Assembly (NCBI RefSeq): GCF_014904815.1
Contig: NZ_JACZFR010000025.1
Location: 265,660 to 329,659 of the forward strand
From: Microbulbifer taiwanensis
GTDB taxonomy: Bacteria; Pseudomonadota; Gammaproteobacteria; Pseudomonadales; Cellvibrionaceae
Direction: 5' to 3'
DNA length: 64,000 nucleotides
This document shows positions 45,943 through 55,055 of the stretch, one piece after another. Position 1 is the first letter of the stretch, and each line of letters opens with the position of its first letter. The position numbers were made by a program, and so were the translations under genes. Under the pieces are notes generated by a model that saw only the letters and a list, made by a program, of their open reading frames with translations, was not told the DNA's origin and did no database searches.

Positions 45943-47397
45943 TCAGCCTTCCGCCGCGACGGTTTCCTCAAGCGCCACGGTAAATTCGGCCGCGGTTTTT
46001 TCTTTTACCTGTTCCAGAGTCGCGCCGGGCATCAGCTTGACCAGCTGCATACCGGATTCCCCGAAGCGGAAAACCGCCAGCTCGGTAATCAGCACGTCCA
46101 CGACCCCGGCGGCCGTCAGCGGCAGGTCGCAGCGGGGCACCACCTTGGAGCTGCCGTCCCTGTTGCAGTGGGTCATGGTGATGATCAGCCGGTCGGCGCC
46201 GGAGGCGAGATCCATGGCACCGCCGACGCCGAGCAGCGGTTTGCCGGGCACGGCCCAGTTTGCCAGGTTGCCCCACTCGTCCACCTGCAGGCCGCCCATG
46301 ATTGCCACGTCCACATGGCCGCCGCGGATCATGGCGAAGGAGGTGGCGCTGTCGAAATAGCTGGCGCCGGGCAGGGCGGTCACCGGGATCTTGCCCGCGT
46401 TAACCGGGTAGTCCATGGCGCCGCCGGATTCGGGTTCCGGGCCGACACCGAGCATGCCGTTCTCGGTGTGCATGATGATGCCGCTGGAGGCATCGAGCAG
46501 GTCTGCGACCAGGGTGGGAATGCCGATACCCAGGTTGACGATATCGCCGCGGCGCAGTTCGGTCAGTGCCGCCCGCGCCATATTCAGGCGTTGCGCATCG
46601 ACTTTTTTCAGGCTCGCGGAGACCGAGGCCGAGGAGCCCAGGTTTTCCTCGCAGAGGTTGGCCTGCACCAGGAAGTCGACGAAGCAGCCGGGGGTGTGCA
46701 CCTGGTTGGGATCCAGCGCACCGACGGGGACGATTTCCTCGACTTCGGCGATCACCAGGTCGGCGGCTGTGGCCGCGGCCTGGTTGAAGTTGTTTTCGGT
46801 CATCCGGTATTGGAGATTGCCGGCGGTGTCGGCGCGCCAGGCGCGCACCAGTGCGACATTGCCGCGCAGAGCCGGGATATAGACCATCTCGGTGCCGTCG
46901 ATGGTGCGGGTCTCGCGACCCTCTGCCAGCGGCGTGCCAGCGCTGGTCGGCGTGAAGAATCCACCGATGCCGGCGCCGCCGGCGCGGATGGCCTCGGCCA
47001 GGGTGCCCTGGGGCAGCAGCTCCACGTCCATGGCGCCGCTCTGGGCGGCGGCGGGCGCCCCCCGGTGGGTGGTGGGGGGGGGGGCGGGGGCGCCCGGGGC
47101 CGCCCCCCCCCCGTCCACGGCGCCGCGCGGGGCGGCGGCGCCCGCTTCGCGGTTGCGGGTGAAGTAGGAGCCGATTGCCTTTTTGAGCTGGCCGTTGCGC
47201 AGCAGGCGCCCGCCGCCGAGACCCGTCTCGCCGACATTGTTGCCGATATAGGTGAGGTCGGTGGTGTCGGTTTCGGCGATGGCGTGCAGCAGGTGCACCG
47301 GGGTGCCGGTCATGCCGAAACCGCCGACGATCAGCACATCGCCGCTGTTGATCTTCTGCGCGGCCTGCTGCGCGGAAATCTGTGGAGCAGTTTTCAT
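45943..47397 (-). CDS. pcaIJ: Fused 3-oxoadipate CoA-transferase PcaI-PcaJ
   Basis: The enzyme moves CoA from succinyl-CoA to 3-oxoadipate. Both subunits are in one 484-codon frame: A subunit (residues 1 to about 265: [40 protein letters not shown]) and B subunit (from about 280: [20 protein letters not shown], catalytic Glu in [19 protein letters not shown]). Between NREA and [13 protein letters not shown] about 33 low-complexity residues replace the four expected. They arise from 47044-47142, which contains runs of 11 G and 10 C. This looks like an assembly error or a recent G-tract expansion. ATG 47397 follows GGGAAGAG. Confidence 0.9.
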   Translation of the reverse strand: MKTAPQISAQQAAQKINSGDVLIVGGFGMTGTPVHLLHAIAETDTTDLTYIGNNVGETGLGGGRLLRNGQLKKAIGSYFTRNREAGAAAPRGAVDGGGAAPGAPAPPPTTHRGAPAAAQSGAMDVELLPQGTLAEAIRAGGAGIGGFFTPTSAGTPLAEGRETRTIDGTEMVYIPALRGNVALVRAWRADTAGNLQYRMTENNFNQAAATAADLVIAEVEEIVPVGALDPNQVHTPGCFVDFLVQANLCEENLGSSASVSASLKKVDAQRLNMARAALTELRRGDIVNLGIGIPTLVADLLDASSGIIMHTENGMLGVGPEPESGGAMDYPVNAGKIPVTALPGASYFDSATSFAMIRGGHVDVAIMGGLQVDEWGNLANWAVPGKPLLGVGGAMDLASGADRLIITMTHCNRDGSSKVVPRCDLPLTAAGVVDVLITELAVFRFGESGMQLVKLMPGATLEQVKEKTAAEFTVALEETVAAEG

Positions 47398-47425
47398 AGA
47401 GACTCTTCCCAAAAAAATGCCGGCG

Positions 47426-47974
47426 TTAGACGTCGAAGAAAACTGTTTCCCGCTCGCCCTGCATATGGATATCGAAGCGGTAGGCGGGGCCGTCGGGTGT
47501 GTCGCTGCGCTCCGCGATCAGTGTGCCGCGGCGCTCGGCCGGCACGCTGTTCAGGACCGGATCGCGCTCGTTCGCCGCGGCCTCGTCGGAGAAATAGATG
47601 CGGGTATAGTTGTGCAGCAGCAGACCGCGCATAAATACCAGCACGCAGATATGCGGCGCCTGTTCATTGTCTATTGAGCCGGGCCTGATGGTGTCGAAAT
47701 GGAAGCGGCACTGCGAGTCTGTGCCGGTGCCGAAGCGCGCAAAACCATTGCCCTGATATTGCCCGCGGGCGTCGGCCTGCCAGATTTCGATCATGGCATC
47801 GTTGACAGCTTCTCCGTTGCCGTCAAAAACGCGGCCGCTCAGTGCGATGCGCTCGCCGTCGCCGTCGATGCGGTTACTGAAGATGCTGCGAAAATCGTAG
47901 CCGTACTGCTGGGGTGTCAGGCCGTAGGCGAAGTAGGGGCCCACCGTCTGTGACGCTGTCTGTTTAAGCTTCAT
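47426..47974 (-). CDS. pcaG: Protocatechuate 3,4-dioxygenase alpha subunit PcaG
   Basis: PcaG pairs with PcaH to form the intradiol ring-cleavage enzyme. The 182-residue protein has the intradiol fold ([72 protein letters not shown]) but lacks the full iron-ligand set, as alpha subunits do. Its start overlaps the pcaH end by 11 bases. The order pcaH-pcaG is standard. Confidence 0.95.
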   Translation of the reverse strand: MKLKQTASQTVGPYFAYGLTPQQYGYDFRSIFSNRIDGDGERIALSGRVFDGNGEAVNDAMIEIWQADARGQYQGNGFARFGTGTDSQCRFHFDTIRPGSIDNEQAPHICVLVFMRGLLLHNYTRIYFSDEAAANERDPVLNSVPAERRGTLIAERSDTPDGPAYRFDIHMQGERETVFFDV

Positions 47975-48701
47975 GATTGACCCTCTCTTTTTTCGCGTCC
48001 CCTTTTTTTTGGTCCATGGGGGTGGCGGCCGCGCCGCGCAGGACTATGTCGAATCGGTAGCCGAGGGCGAAATTCGCTTCGGTGGCCTCGATATCGAAAC
48101 GCGCGACCAATCGCTCGCGGGCGGCGGTGGGTACACCCTGGTAGATGGGGTCCAGTTCCAGCAGCGGGTCGCCGGGAAAATACATCTGCGTGACCAGCCG
48201 CGTCGCGATAGACGGGCCGAACAGGGAAAAATGTATATGGTTGGGACGCCAGGCGTTGTGATGGTTGCCCCAGGGATAGGCCCCGGGCTTGATCGTGTAA
48301 AAGCGGTAGCGCCCATCGGCATCGGTGACGGCCCGACCGGCGCCGAGAAAGTTGGGGTCTATCGGTGCATCGTGCTGGTCCAGCTTGTGGATATAGCGCC
48401 CCGCGGCATTCGCCTGCCAGATCTCGATCAGGGTGTGGGGAAGGGGATTGCGGTTTTCGTCCAGTACCCGCCCGTGCACCACCATGCGCTCGCCGAGCGG
48501 CTCGCCGTTCTTGCGGCCGTTTTTGGTCAGGTCGCTGTCGAATTCCCCGAGCATGTCTTGATTGAATAACGGGCCGGTCAGCTCCGATGTCAGCGGCGCA
48601 ATGGCGAGCGGCTCGCGGGTCGGGCCGCGCAGCAGGCTCGATTTGTAGTCCGGGTGAATCTGCGCCGGGTGCTGTTCCCGGTCGCGGCGGTTGTAGGCCA
48701 T
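47964..48701 (-). CDS. pcaH: Protocatechuate 3,4-dioxygenase beta subunit PcaH
   Basis: PcaH carries the Fe(III) centre that opens the protocatechuate ring to 3-carboxymuconate. The 245-residue product shows the ligand regions WQANAAGRYIHK (Tyr), TIKPGAYPWGNH (Tyr) and RPNHIHFSLFG (two His). The start at ATG 48701 (MAYNRRDREQHPAQIHPDYK) has GGGAG seven bases upstream. The C-terminal [14 protein letters not shown] tail overlaps pcaG. Confidence 0.95.
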   Translation of the reverse strand: MAYNRRDREQHPAQIHPDYKSSLLRGPTREPLAIAPLTSELTGPLFNQDMLGEFDSDLTKNGRKNGEPLGERMVVHGRVLDENRNPLPHTLIEIWQANAAGRYIHKLDQHDAPIDPNFLGAGRAVTDADGRYRFYTIKPGAYPWGNHHNAWRPNHIHFSLFGPSIATRLVTQMYFPGDPLLELDPIYQGVPTAARERLVARFDIEATEANFALGYRFDIVLRGAAATPMDQKKGDAKKERVNHEA

Positions 48702-48752
48702 TTTTGCAACTCCCAATTATTTCTACGGATTTTTCCGTGCGCATTTTTCTGC

Positions 48753-49157
48753 TCAGGCAGTTTCCGTCGTTTCCGCACGCCTGATTTCTTGTCCGAGCAC
48801 TTCCTTGGCAATCTTGAAGGCGGTGTTGGCGTGGGGAACGCCGCAATAGACACCCACCTGCAACAGCACTTCGCGGATATCGTCCAGCGAGGTGCCGGTA
48901 TTGTCGATGGCGGCGCGCAGGTGCATCGCCAGTTCTTCCTCGTGGCCGAGGCCGGCCAGCATGGCGATGGTGATCAGGCTGCGCTCGCGCCGGCTGAGGC
49001 CCTCGCGGGACCACACGGAACCCCAGGCCGCCTCGGCGATATAGCGCTGGAAATCCCGGTCCAGGCTGGTGGCCCTAGCAGTCGCTTTGTTGACATGGGC
49101 ATCGCCCAATACGGCGCGGCGAACTTTCATTCCCGCTCGATAGCGTGTTTCAGACAA
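48753..49157 (-). CDS. pcaC: 4-carboxymuconolactone decarboxylase PcaC
   Basis: PcaC decarboxylates 4-carboxymuconolactone to 3-oxoadipate enol-lactone. I start at TTG 49157, overlapping the pcaD stop by eight bases and preceded by GAAGGA. This gives 134 residues opening SETRYRAGMKVRRAVLGDAH, as in known PcaC; ATG 49130 would cut conserved residues. The CMD-domain signatures ERSLITIAMLAGLGHEEELA and EVLLQVGVYCGVPHANTAF are present. Confidence 0.93.
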   Translation of the reverse strand: MSETRYRAGMKVRRAVLGDAHVNKATARATSLDRDFQRYIAEAAWGSVWSREGLSRRERSLITIAMLAGLGHEEELAMHLRAAIDNTGTSLDDIREVLLQVGVYCGVPHANTAFKIAKEVLGQEIRRAETTETA

Positions 49158-49959
49158 GTTGATTTCCTTCGAAAAAGGTTTGCAGTTGTTCGACAAAGCG
49201 CCGGGGTTGTTCCACACAGGGAATATGTCCGGCGTCCTCGATGACATTGAAAGTGGCGCCGGGAACCAGCGCTGCCAGGGATTGCACCAGGGCCGGCGGC
49301 GTAGCGCCGTCCTCGTCACCGCAGAGACACAGCGTCGGCGCGGCGATTTCACTGGCGGCACGGCTGAGGTCCGCATCGCGGATTGCCGCGCAGGTGCCGA
49401 GATAGCCCGCCAGCGGCGTGCGGCAGAGCATGTTGCGCCAGGCGGCCAGTGCCGGCTGTTGTTGCTGTCGGTAGGCGCGGGTAAACCAGCGCTCCAGAAT
49501 CGGGTCGGCGACGCTCTCGAGTCCGCCGGCGGCAATAGCGTCTATGCGTTCCTGCCACATTTCCGCCGTGCCGATTTTGTGCGCCGTATCCGCCAGTATC
49601 AGCGCCCTGGCCCTGTCGGGGTGTCGCTGTGCAAATTCCATCGCGATCATGCCGCCGACGGAGAGGCCGCACAGAATGGCCGTGTCCACCTGCAGTGCAT
49701 CCAGCAGTGCGCTCAGATCGTCGGCGTGGTCGCCGATGCTGTAGGGCGCGTCCGGCGCAGCGGACAGTCCGTGCCCGCGTTTGTCGTAGCGGATGCAACG
49801 CAAGTGCTGTGCCAGCTGAACTACGACTCTGTCCCAGCTGCGCAGGTCGGTGCCGAGGGAGTTGATAAACACCAGTGTTGGCGTCTCTCCCGGAACTCTA
49901 TTTCCGGGGCCTTCGTCACGGTAGTGAATAGCTAGTCCGCCCGCGTCGACAACCTGCAT
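49150..49959 (-). CDS. pcaD: 3-oxoadipate enol-lactonase PcaD
   Basis: PcaD hydrolyses the enol-lactone to 3-oxoadipate. It is a 269-residue alpha/beta hydrolase with oxyanion region FINSLGTDLRSWD, nucleophile elbow LCGLSVGGMIAMEFA (Ser near residue 98), Asp in LCGDEDGATPPALV and His in DAGHIPCVEQP. It is the first gene of the pca run, with a LysR-type box 88 bases upstream. The downstream pcaC overlaps it. Confidence 0.94.
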   Translation of the reverse strand: MQVVDAGGLAIHYRDEGPGNRVPGETPTLVFINSLGTDLRSWDRVVVQLAQHLRCIRYDKRGHGLSAAPDAPYSIGDHADDLSALLDALQVDTAILCGLSVGGMIAMEFAQRHPDRARALILADTAHKIGTAEMWQERIDAIAAGGLESVADPILERWFTRAYRQQQQPALAAWRNMLCRTPLAGYLGTCAAIRDADLSRAASEIAAPTLCLCGDEDGATPPALVQSLAALVPGATFNVIEDAGHIPCVEQPRRFVEQLQTFFEGNQLV

Positions 49960-50046
49960 GGGATTACTCCTGTCCGCCGCTACTTCGAGTTAGTGACAAG
50001 CTAAGCAACGGCAATTTTTATGTAAAATGAATTCTTTGGGCCTACC

Positions 50047-50063
50047 CATAAATTTTCGTTATG
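50047..50063 (-). promoter_or_regulatory. Candidate PcaQ (LysR-type) box upstream of pcaD
   Basis: CATAA-N7-TTATG (50047-50063) is an inverted repeat of the T-N11-A kind used by LysR regulators. It lies between the pcaQ stop and the pcaD start. The match to the published PcaQ site (ATAACC-N4-GGTTAA-like) is only partial. Confidence 0.4.
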
Positions 50064-50067
50064 CCTG

Positions 50068-50985
50068 TCAGATTTTTTCCATCGCCACATGGCGCACCGA
50101 ACTCATAAACAGCTGCGCCGCAGCGGGCAGGTCTGCACCGGCACGGGTCGTCAGGCCGACGGCGCCGCTGGTGTCCGACATATCTGCGGGGAGCTCCGCC
50201 AGGTTGCCCTCGTCGATATCCATTTCAACCACGCCCCGTGAAATCACCCAGATGGCGTCGCTCCTGCGCACATAGGATCGACCGAAGGACGAGGACACGG
50301 TTTCTATGCGATCGGGGATTTCCGCAATGCCGTGGGCGATCAGCCACTGGTCGAAACTGTTGCGGGTGATGGAGTCCGCCGTCGGTACCAGCAGCGGGTA
50401 GGCGGCGATTCTTTCCATATCGAAGTCAGCCAGTTTCAGGAGGGGGTGGCCGGGGCGCACGACCCAGGTCATTTTCTCCGAGTAGAGCTGGGTAAAGCTC
50501 AAGCCGGTCATCTTGCGCGGCTCCGCCAGGCGGCCGATCACCAGGTCCAGGTCGCCGACGCGCAACTGTTCCAGCAGGTGTGTGTTGGGGCCGGAAATCA
50601 GGCGCAGGCTGGCGCGCGCGCCCGATGCGCGGAAATGGGCAACGGCCTGCGGCATGATATTGGCGGCCACCGTCGGCAGTGCGCCTATGGCGAGACTCTC
50701 GGCGGTATAGGCGCGGGCCTGGACGATACTGTCGACACCCTGCCGCAGTGCGGCCAGGCTCTGCTTGGCGTAATTGCGGAACACTTCCCCAAAACTGGTC
50801 AGCGCCACGCCATTCTTGCCGCGGGTCATCAGCCGGGTGCCGAGAATATCCTCCAGCTCGCGGATGGATTTGGAAACCGCCGGCTGCGTCAGTGCCAGCT
50901 TTTCCGCCGCCCTGGCGATACCCCTCTGCCGGTCGGCCTCGAGAAAGCACTGCAGGTGGCGAAACTTGATGCGGTGATCAATCAT
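50068..50985 (-). CDS. pcaQ: LysR-type regulator of protocatechuate catabolism PcaQ
   Basis: The 305-residue LysR-type protein has an N-terminal winged helix (KFRHLQCFLEADRQRGIARA, ALTQPAVSKSIRELEDILGT) and a substrate-binding-like effector domain. The family signature LTQPAVSKSIRELE and the dissection of effector motifs (PTVAANIMPQAVAHFRA) match PcaQ, the activator of pcaDCHGB in response to pathway intermediates. Unusually it is upstream of and codirectional with pcaD rather than divergent. Its start overlaps the pobR end by eight bases. Confidence 0.88.
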   Translation of the reverse strand: MIDHRIKFRHLQCFLEADRQRGIARAAEKLALTQPAVSKSIRELEDILGTRLMTRGKNGVALTSFGEVFRNYAKQSLAALRQGVDSIVQARAYTAESLAIGALPTVAANIMPQAVAHFRASGARASLRLISGPNTHLLEQLRVGDLDLVIGRLAEPRKMTGLSFTQLYSEKMTWVVRPGHPLLKLADFDMERIAAYPLLVPTADSITRNSFDQWLIAHGIAEIPDRIETVSSSFGRSYVRRSDAIWVISRGVVEMDIDEGNLAELPADMSDTSGAVGLTTRAGADLPAAAQLFMSSVRHVAMEKI

Positions 50986-51877
50986 TTTCTCTCTGCTCCG
51001 TTTGCAGCTGTTGACCGCGGAACACTCGCGGCGAGAGGCCGGTGAGTCGTTTGAAAAAGCGGGTGAAATAGGCCGGTTCGGAAAATCCGAGGCTGTCCGA
51101 AACCTGGTTGATGGTCATTGCGGTGTAGATAAGCGCGCGCTTTGCTTCCAGCAGCAGGCGTTCGTGAATGATCTGCAGGGCCGAGCGGCCGCTCAGGCGC
51201 CGGCAAAGGGCATTGAGATGTGCCGGCGTAATACCGATCCGCTCCGCATAAAAGTCGATGGGGCGGTGCGCCCGGTATTCCCGTTCGACCAGGCGCGAAA
51301 AACGCAGCAGGTGCTGGCCGCCGCGGTCCGCCGGCTGCCCGCCGGTCGCCGCCGGTTCGGTATTCAGGCGAGCTATCCATGTCAACAAAATACCGGCGAG
51401 GGATTCGAGCACCAGTTCGCGTCCCGGAGCGGGTCGCGCATACTCCGCGGCAATTTCGCCGATCAGCGTCTCGAATCTCTGGCGCAGGTTCTCGAGTGGG
51501 AAAAGCGCGACCTCGCGCAGCAGCGGCCGCAGCAGAGGCTGGCGCGTGGCCAGCTGCCCAACCAGGGGCGTTGCCAGGGAAATGACCTCCCCGCTGACAT
51601 CCCGCGAAAACTGAAAACCGTGAATACACATGGCCGGAACCAATAACAGGGTGGCCGGCTGCAGGAGATGGGCGCTGCCGTCCAGTTCGGCGTCGGCCCG
51701 CCCCGCGCGCAAGAAAAGCAGCTGCACCAGATCGCTGTGCCGGTGAGGCTTTATTTTCCAGTCGTGCAATTGGCTGCGGCTGGAAATGGATTCACAGTGA
51801 ATCAGGTCCGGCGTGGGCCAGCTGTGATTTTCCCCATACAGGTGAAATACCGGTGCGCTCAACTGGGGCTGAATCAC
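50978..51877 (-). CDS. pobR: AraC-family regulator PobR
   Basis: This AraC-type activator matches PobR, which responds to 4-hydroxybenzoate and turns on pobA. The cupin-like N-terminal domain (VFHLYGENHSWPTPDLIHCE, HDWKIKPHRHSDLVQLLFLR) precedes the double helix-turn-helix (FYAERIGITPAHLNALCRRL, INQVSDSLGFSEPAYFTRFF). The frame is open to 52021, over the pobA start. GTG 51877, with GGGGGA nine bases before it, gives 299 residues and fits the family length, so I prefer it. It is divergent from pobA, the standard layout. Confidence 0.88.
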   Translation of the reverse strand: MIQPQLSAPVFHLYGENHSWPTPDLIHCESISSRSQLHDWKIKPHRHSDLVQLLFLRAGRADAELDGSAHLLQPATLLLVPAMCIHGFQFSRDVSGEVISLATPLVGQLATRQPLLRPLLREVALFPLENLRQRFETLIGEIAAEYARPAPGRELVLESLAGILLTWIARLNTEPAATGGQPADRGGQHLLRFSRLVEREYRAHRPIDFYAERIGITPAHLNALCRRLSGRSALQIIHERLLLEAKRALIYTAMTINQVSDSLGFSEPAYFTRFFKRLTGLSPRVFRGQQLQTEQREND

Positions 51878-52044
51878 TGGCGGAATCCCCCGCTCGAAAG
51901 GGATCCCGTTTCTCTTCGGATCATCGAAAAGTCCAATTTTTCCAATCGAACGTGCCTTAAGTTCGCGGGCCGGCTGCGGAAAATAGGCTGCCTCAGCGGC
52001 GGAAAGAATATTTCCGCGCAATGAAAATAAAAGCGGAGGCAGTC

Positions 52045-53214
52045 ATGAAAACCCAGGTCGCAATTATCGGTTCCGGTCCCGCGGGCCTGATGCTCGGTCA
52101 TCTGTTGCGCCGGGCGGGCATTGACTGCGTTATTCTGGAGCGGCAGTCCCGCGCCCATGTGGAGGGCCGTATCCGCGCCGGTGTGCTGGAGCGCACCACT
52201 ACGGATATTCTCGACCGACTCGGTATCAACAGCCGCATGCACGCCGAGGGCCTGCCCCACGACGGTTTCTGCCTAGCCGACGGCGAGCGCCTGATTCATA
52301 TCGATATCGCGGAGCTGACCGGAAAACAGGTGATGGTTTACGGGCAGACGGAAATGACCCGGGACCTGATTGCCGCAGCGGCGGAGCGCGAGTTGGAAAT
52401 TCTCTGGTCCGTTGAGAACGTCGAACTGCACGGCGTCGACTCCGAAAAGCCCCATATCACTTTTACCAAAGGGGGCGAGTGCGAGCGCCTGGACGCGCGC
52501 TTTATCGTCGGTTGTGACGGTTTTCACGGGCCGTCCCGCCGGGCCATACCCAAGGGCGTGGGGCGCGAGTTCGAGCGCGTCTATCCCTTTGGCTGGTTGG
52601 GTATTCTCGCCGATGTACCCCCCTGTCACGACGAGCTGATCTACGCCAATCACGCGCGCGGCTTCGCCCTGGCTTCGATGCGCTCCAATACCCGCAGCCG
52701 CTACTACATTCAGGTACCCCTCGATCAGAGCGTCGAGGACTGGCCGGACGAGCGCCTGTGGGATGAGCTGGCGCTGCGCCTGGGACCCGAAGTGGCCGCC
52801 AGGATCACCCGCGGGCCGGCGCTGGAAAAATCCATCGCGCCACTGCGCTCCTATGTGTTCGAGCCCATGCGCCACGGCAGCCTTTTTCTGGCCGGGGATG
52901 CGGCGCATATAGTGCCGCCCACCGGCGCCAAGGGGTTGAACCTGGCCGCATCGGATATCTCCTACCTTTCCGACGGGCTGATCGATTTTTTCAATCGCGG
53001 CGACGAGCGCGGAATCGACCAGTACTCCGAGCGGGCCCTCGCCCGGGTGTGGAAATCGGAGCGCTTTTCCTGGTCGCTGACGCGACTGATGCACCGCTTC
53101 CCGGACGACACGCCCTTCGACCGGCGCATGCAGGTCGCGGAGCTGGATTACATTGCCTCGTCCCGCGCCGCACGGCGTGCCATTGCGGAAAATTATGTGG
53201 GGCTGCCGCTCTAG
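52045..53214 (+). CDS. pobA: 4-hydroxybenzoate 3-monooxygenase PobA
   Basis: PobA is a flavin hydroxylase converting 4-hydroxybenzoate to protocatechuate with NADPH. The 389-residue product has the FAD motifs IIGSGPAGLMLGHLL, CDGFHGPSRRAIP and LAGDAAHIVPPTGAKGLNLA, and the substrate-side residues of RIRAGVLERTT. The start ATG 52045 has GGAGG six bases upstream; ATG 52021 would overlap the pobR region. It links the ferulate genes to the pca branch. Confidence 0.95.
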   Translation: MKTQVAIIGSGPAGLMLGHLLRRAGIDCVILERQSRAHVEGRIRAGVLERTTTDILDRLGINSRMHAEGLPHDGFCLADGERLIHIDIAELTGKQVMVYGQTEMTRDLIAAAAERELEILWSVENVELHGVDSEKPHITFTKGGECERLDARFIVGCDGFHGPSRRAIPKGVGREFERVYPFGWLGILADVPPCHDELIYANHARGFALASMRSNTRSRYYIQVPLDQSVEDWPDERLWDELALRLGPEVAARITRGPALEKSIAPLRSYVFEPMRHGSLFLAGDAAHIVPPTGAKGLNLAASDISYLSDGLIDFFNRGDERGIDQYSERALARVWKSERFSWSLTRLMHRFPDDTPFDRRMQVAELDYIASSRAARRAIAENYVGLPL

Positions 53215-53280
53215 CGGCGCTGGGTGGCGGTGGCGACGCCGGGTTGCTATTCGCCCTTTGCCGGTAAGGGAGAGCGGGGC

Positions 53281-53356
53281 GGCACCGCTGCCGGTGGCCG
53301 TTTGCGCAACAGCCTCATCGGCAATCGTTTTACAAACGGCCCCCGGCAGCGGCGCC
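53281..53356. repeat. Palindromic repeat, subtype I copy 2
   Basis: Two 24-base arms (53281-53304 and 53333-53356) pair at 22 positions around a 28-base loop whose reverse complement contains GATTGCCGATGAGGCTGTTG. The geometry equals that at 15881-15956, in opposite orientation. The flank GCGCCTTCGCTTC (53352-53364) is the reverse complement of the shared GCGAAGGC module. Confidence 0.8.
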
Positions 53357-53443
53357 TTCGCTTCGGGTGCCGGCAATCTTGCCCGGGCGCCGTGGGATGG
53401 GTCGCTGCGACGTCGGTATTGATTTCCGCTCGTTTGTGCAAAT

Positions 53444-53475
53444 AGTATGTGTAACATACTATATAAGATACATAC
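53444..53475 (+). promoter_or_regulatory. Candidate MarR operator upstream of vdh-ech-fcs
   Basis: AGTATGT-GTA-ACATACT (53444-53460) is a perfect palindrome, followed by the half-site GATACATAC (53467-53475). The nonamer GATACATAC and the GTATGT arm recur upstream of the MFS transporter gene at 58132-58150. Confidence 0.6.
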
Positions 53476-53596
53476 TTAATGCGGCGGTGCAAATAGCGCC
53501 CTGCTGCCTGAAACCGGAGAGGCAGTTGTAGTCAGAGCGCCAGTCGCTATCGAGTCCGGATTGGCAACCAATAAAAGCGATAAGGGGAGAGTCACT

Positions 53597-54994
53597 ATGA
53601 AATTCGAGCGAATCAATCCGCTGACTGGCGCCGTCGCCAGCAGCGCGCCGGCGATGCAGGTGGACGAGGCCGTGGCAGTGGCCGAGCGCGCCCAGGCGGC
53701 CTTTCCGGCCTGGGCGGCGCTGGGGCCCAACGCCCGGCGCAGTGTGCTGATGCAGGCGGCCGCGCAGCTGGAGGCGCGACGCGAGGCCTTTGTCGAGGCC
53801 ATGATGAACGAGATTGGGGCCACCGAGGGCTGGGCGCTGTTCAACCTGCAGCTGGCCGTAGGTATGGTGCGCGAGGCGGCGGCGCTGACCACCCAGGTGG
53901 GCGGCGAGGTGATTCCGTCGGACAAGCCCGGCTGCCTGTCCATGGCGGTGCGCCAGCCGGTCGGCGTGGTGCTGGGCATTGCGCCCTGGAATGCGCCGAT
54001 CATTCTCGCGGTGCGCGCCATCGCCGTGGCCCTGGCCTGCGGCAACAGTGTGATCCTCAAGGCGTCGGAAATCTGTCCGCGCACCCAGGGGCTGATTGTC
54101 GAGGCCTTTGCCGAGGCGGATTTCCCCGAGGGTGTGGTCAATGTGGTGACCAATGCGCCGGAGGATGCCGCCGATGTGGTCGGCGCCCTGATCGATCACC
54201 CGGCGGTAAAACGCATCAACTTTACCGGCTCCACCGAGGTGGGGCGCATTATCGCCAGGCGCGCGGCGGAGCAGTTGAAACCCTGCCTGCTGGAGCTGGG
54301 CGGCAAGGCGCCGCTGCTGGTGCTGGAAGACGCCGACCTGGACCAGGCAGTGGCGGCGGCGGCCTTCGGGGCCTTTTTGAATCAGGGGCAGATCTGCATG
54401 TCCACCGAGCGCCTGATTGTGGTGGAGTCGGTGGCCGACGAGTTTATGTCCAGATTTGCCACCAAGGTCAAGACGATGGCGGCGGGGGATCCGCGCGAGG
54501 GGCGGACTCCCCTGGGCGCCGTGGTGGACAGCAAAACCGTCGACCATGTGAACGGCCTGATCGACGACGCCCTGGCCAAGGGCGCCGCCCTGGCCGCCGG
54601 CGGCAAAGCCGACAGCGTCATCATGCCGGCCACGGTGATCGACGGTGTGACGGCGGATATGCGCCTCTACCGGGACGAGAGCTTCGGCCCGGTGGTGGCG
54701 GTGATCCGCGCGGAGGATGAAGCGGATGCGATCCGCATCGCCAACGACAGCGACTTCGGCCTGTCCTCTTCGGTCTTCACCCGCGATACCGCCCGCGGCC
54801 TGAAGGTGGCGCGGCAGATCCGCGCGGGTATGTGCCATATCAACGGACCCACGGTACACGACGAGGCGCAGATGCCCTTCGGCGGAATGGGCGCATCCGG
54901 CTACGGGCGCTTCGGTGGCAGGACGGGTATCGACCAGTTCACCGAACTGCGCTGGATTACCGCCGAGACGGAGCCGGGGCGATATCCAATCTGA
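53597..54994 (+). CDS. vdh: Vanillin/hydroxybenzaldehyde dehydrogenase
   Basis: This 465-residue NAD(P)-dependent aldehyde dehydrogenase should oxidise vanillin or 4-hydroxybenzaldehyde to the acid, as inferred from its operon with the hydroxycinnamoyl-CoA hydratase-lyase. Catalytic Glu is in LLELGGKAPLLVLEDAD and Cys in NQGQICMSTERLIV; cofactor site residues in GIAPWNAPIILAVRAI and FTGSTEVGR. ATG 53597 follows GGGGAGA. The next gene starts 61 bases downstream. Confidence 0.9.
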   Translation: MKFERINPLTGAVASSAPAMQVDEAVAVAERAQAAFPAWAALGPNARRSVLMQAAAQLEARREAFVEAMMNEIGATEGWALFNLQLAVGMVREAAALTTQVGGEVIPSDKPGCLSMAVRQPVGVVLGIAPWNAPIILAVRAIAVALACGNSVILKASEICPRTQGLIVEAFAEADFPEGVVNVVTNAPEDAADVVGALIDHPAVKRINFTGSTEVGRIIARRAAEQLKPCLLELGGKAPLLVLEDADLDQAVAAAAFGAFLNQGQICMSTERLIVVESVADEFMSRFATKVKTMAAGDPREGRTPLGAVVDSKTVDHVNGLIDDALAKGAALAAGGKADSVIMPATVIDGVTADMRLYRDESFGPVVAVIRAEDEADAIRIANDSDFGLSSSVFTRDTARGLKVARQIRAGMCHINGPTVHDEAQMPFGGMGASGYGRFGGRTGIDQFTELRWITAETEPGRYPI

Positions 54995-55055
54995 GCCCGC
55001 GCGGGCAGATGAATTTCAGAAAATTTTTAGCCCTTTTCGGGTAGTTGGAGTAGAT

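Larger units (their letters stand above)
53215..53596. other. pobA-vdh intergenic region with palindrome and operator
   Basis: This 382-base gap holds palindromic repeat subtype I copy 2 (53281-53356) and the candidate MarR operator (53444-53475), then about 120 bases of leader for the ferulate operon. Confidence 0.6.

Noticed and set aside
45781..47634. A 617-codon plus-strand frame across pcaIJ
   Set aside because: It is antisense to the CoA-transferase and passes through a palindromic repeat and the G/C tract.
50978..52021. Full-length pobR from TTG 52021
   Set aside because: The extra 48 codons overlap the divergent pobA leader and do not match the family N-terminus; GTG 51877 has a better ribosome-binding site.
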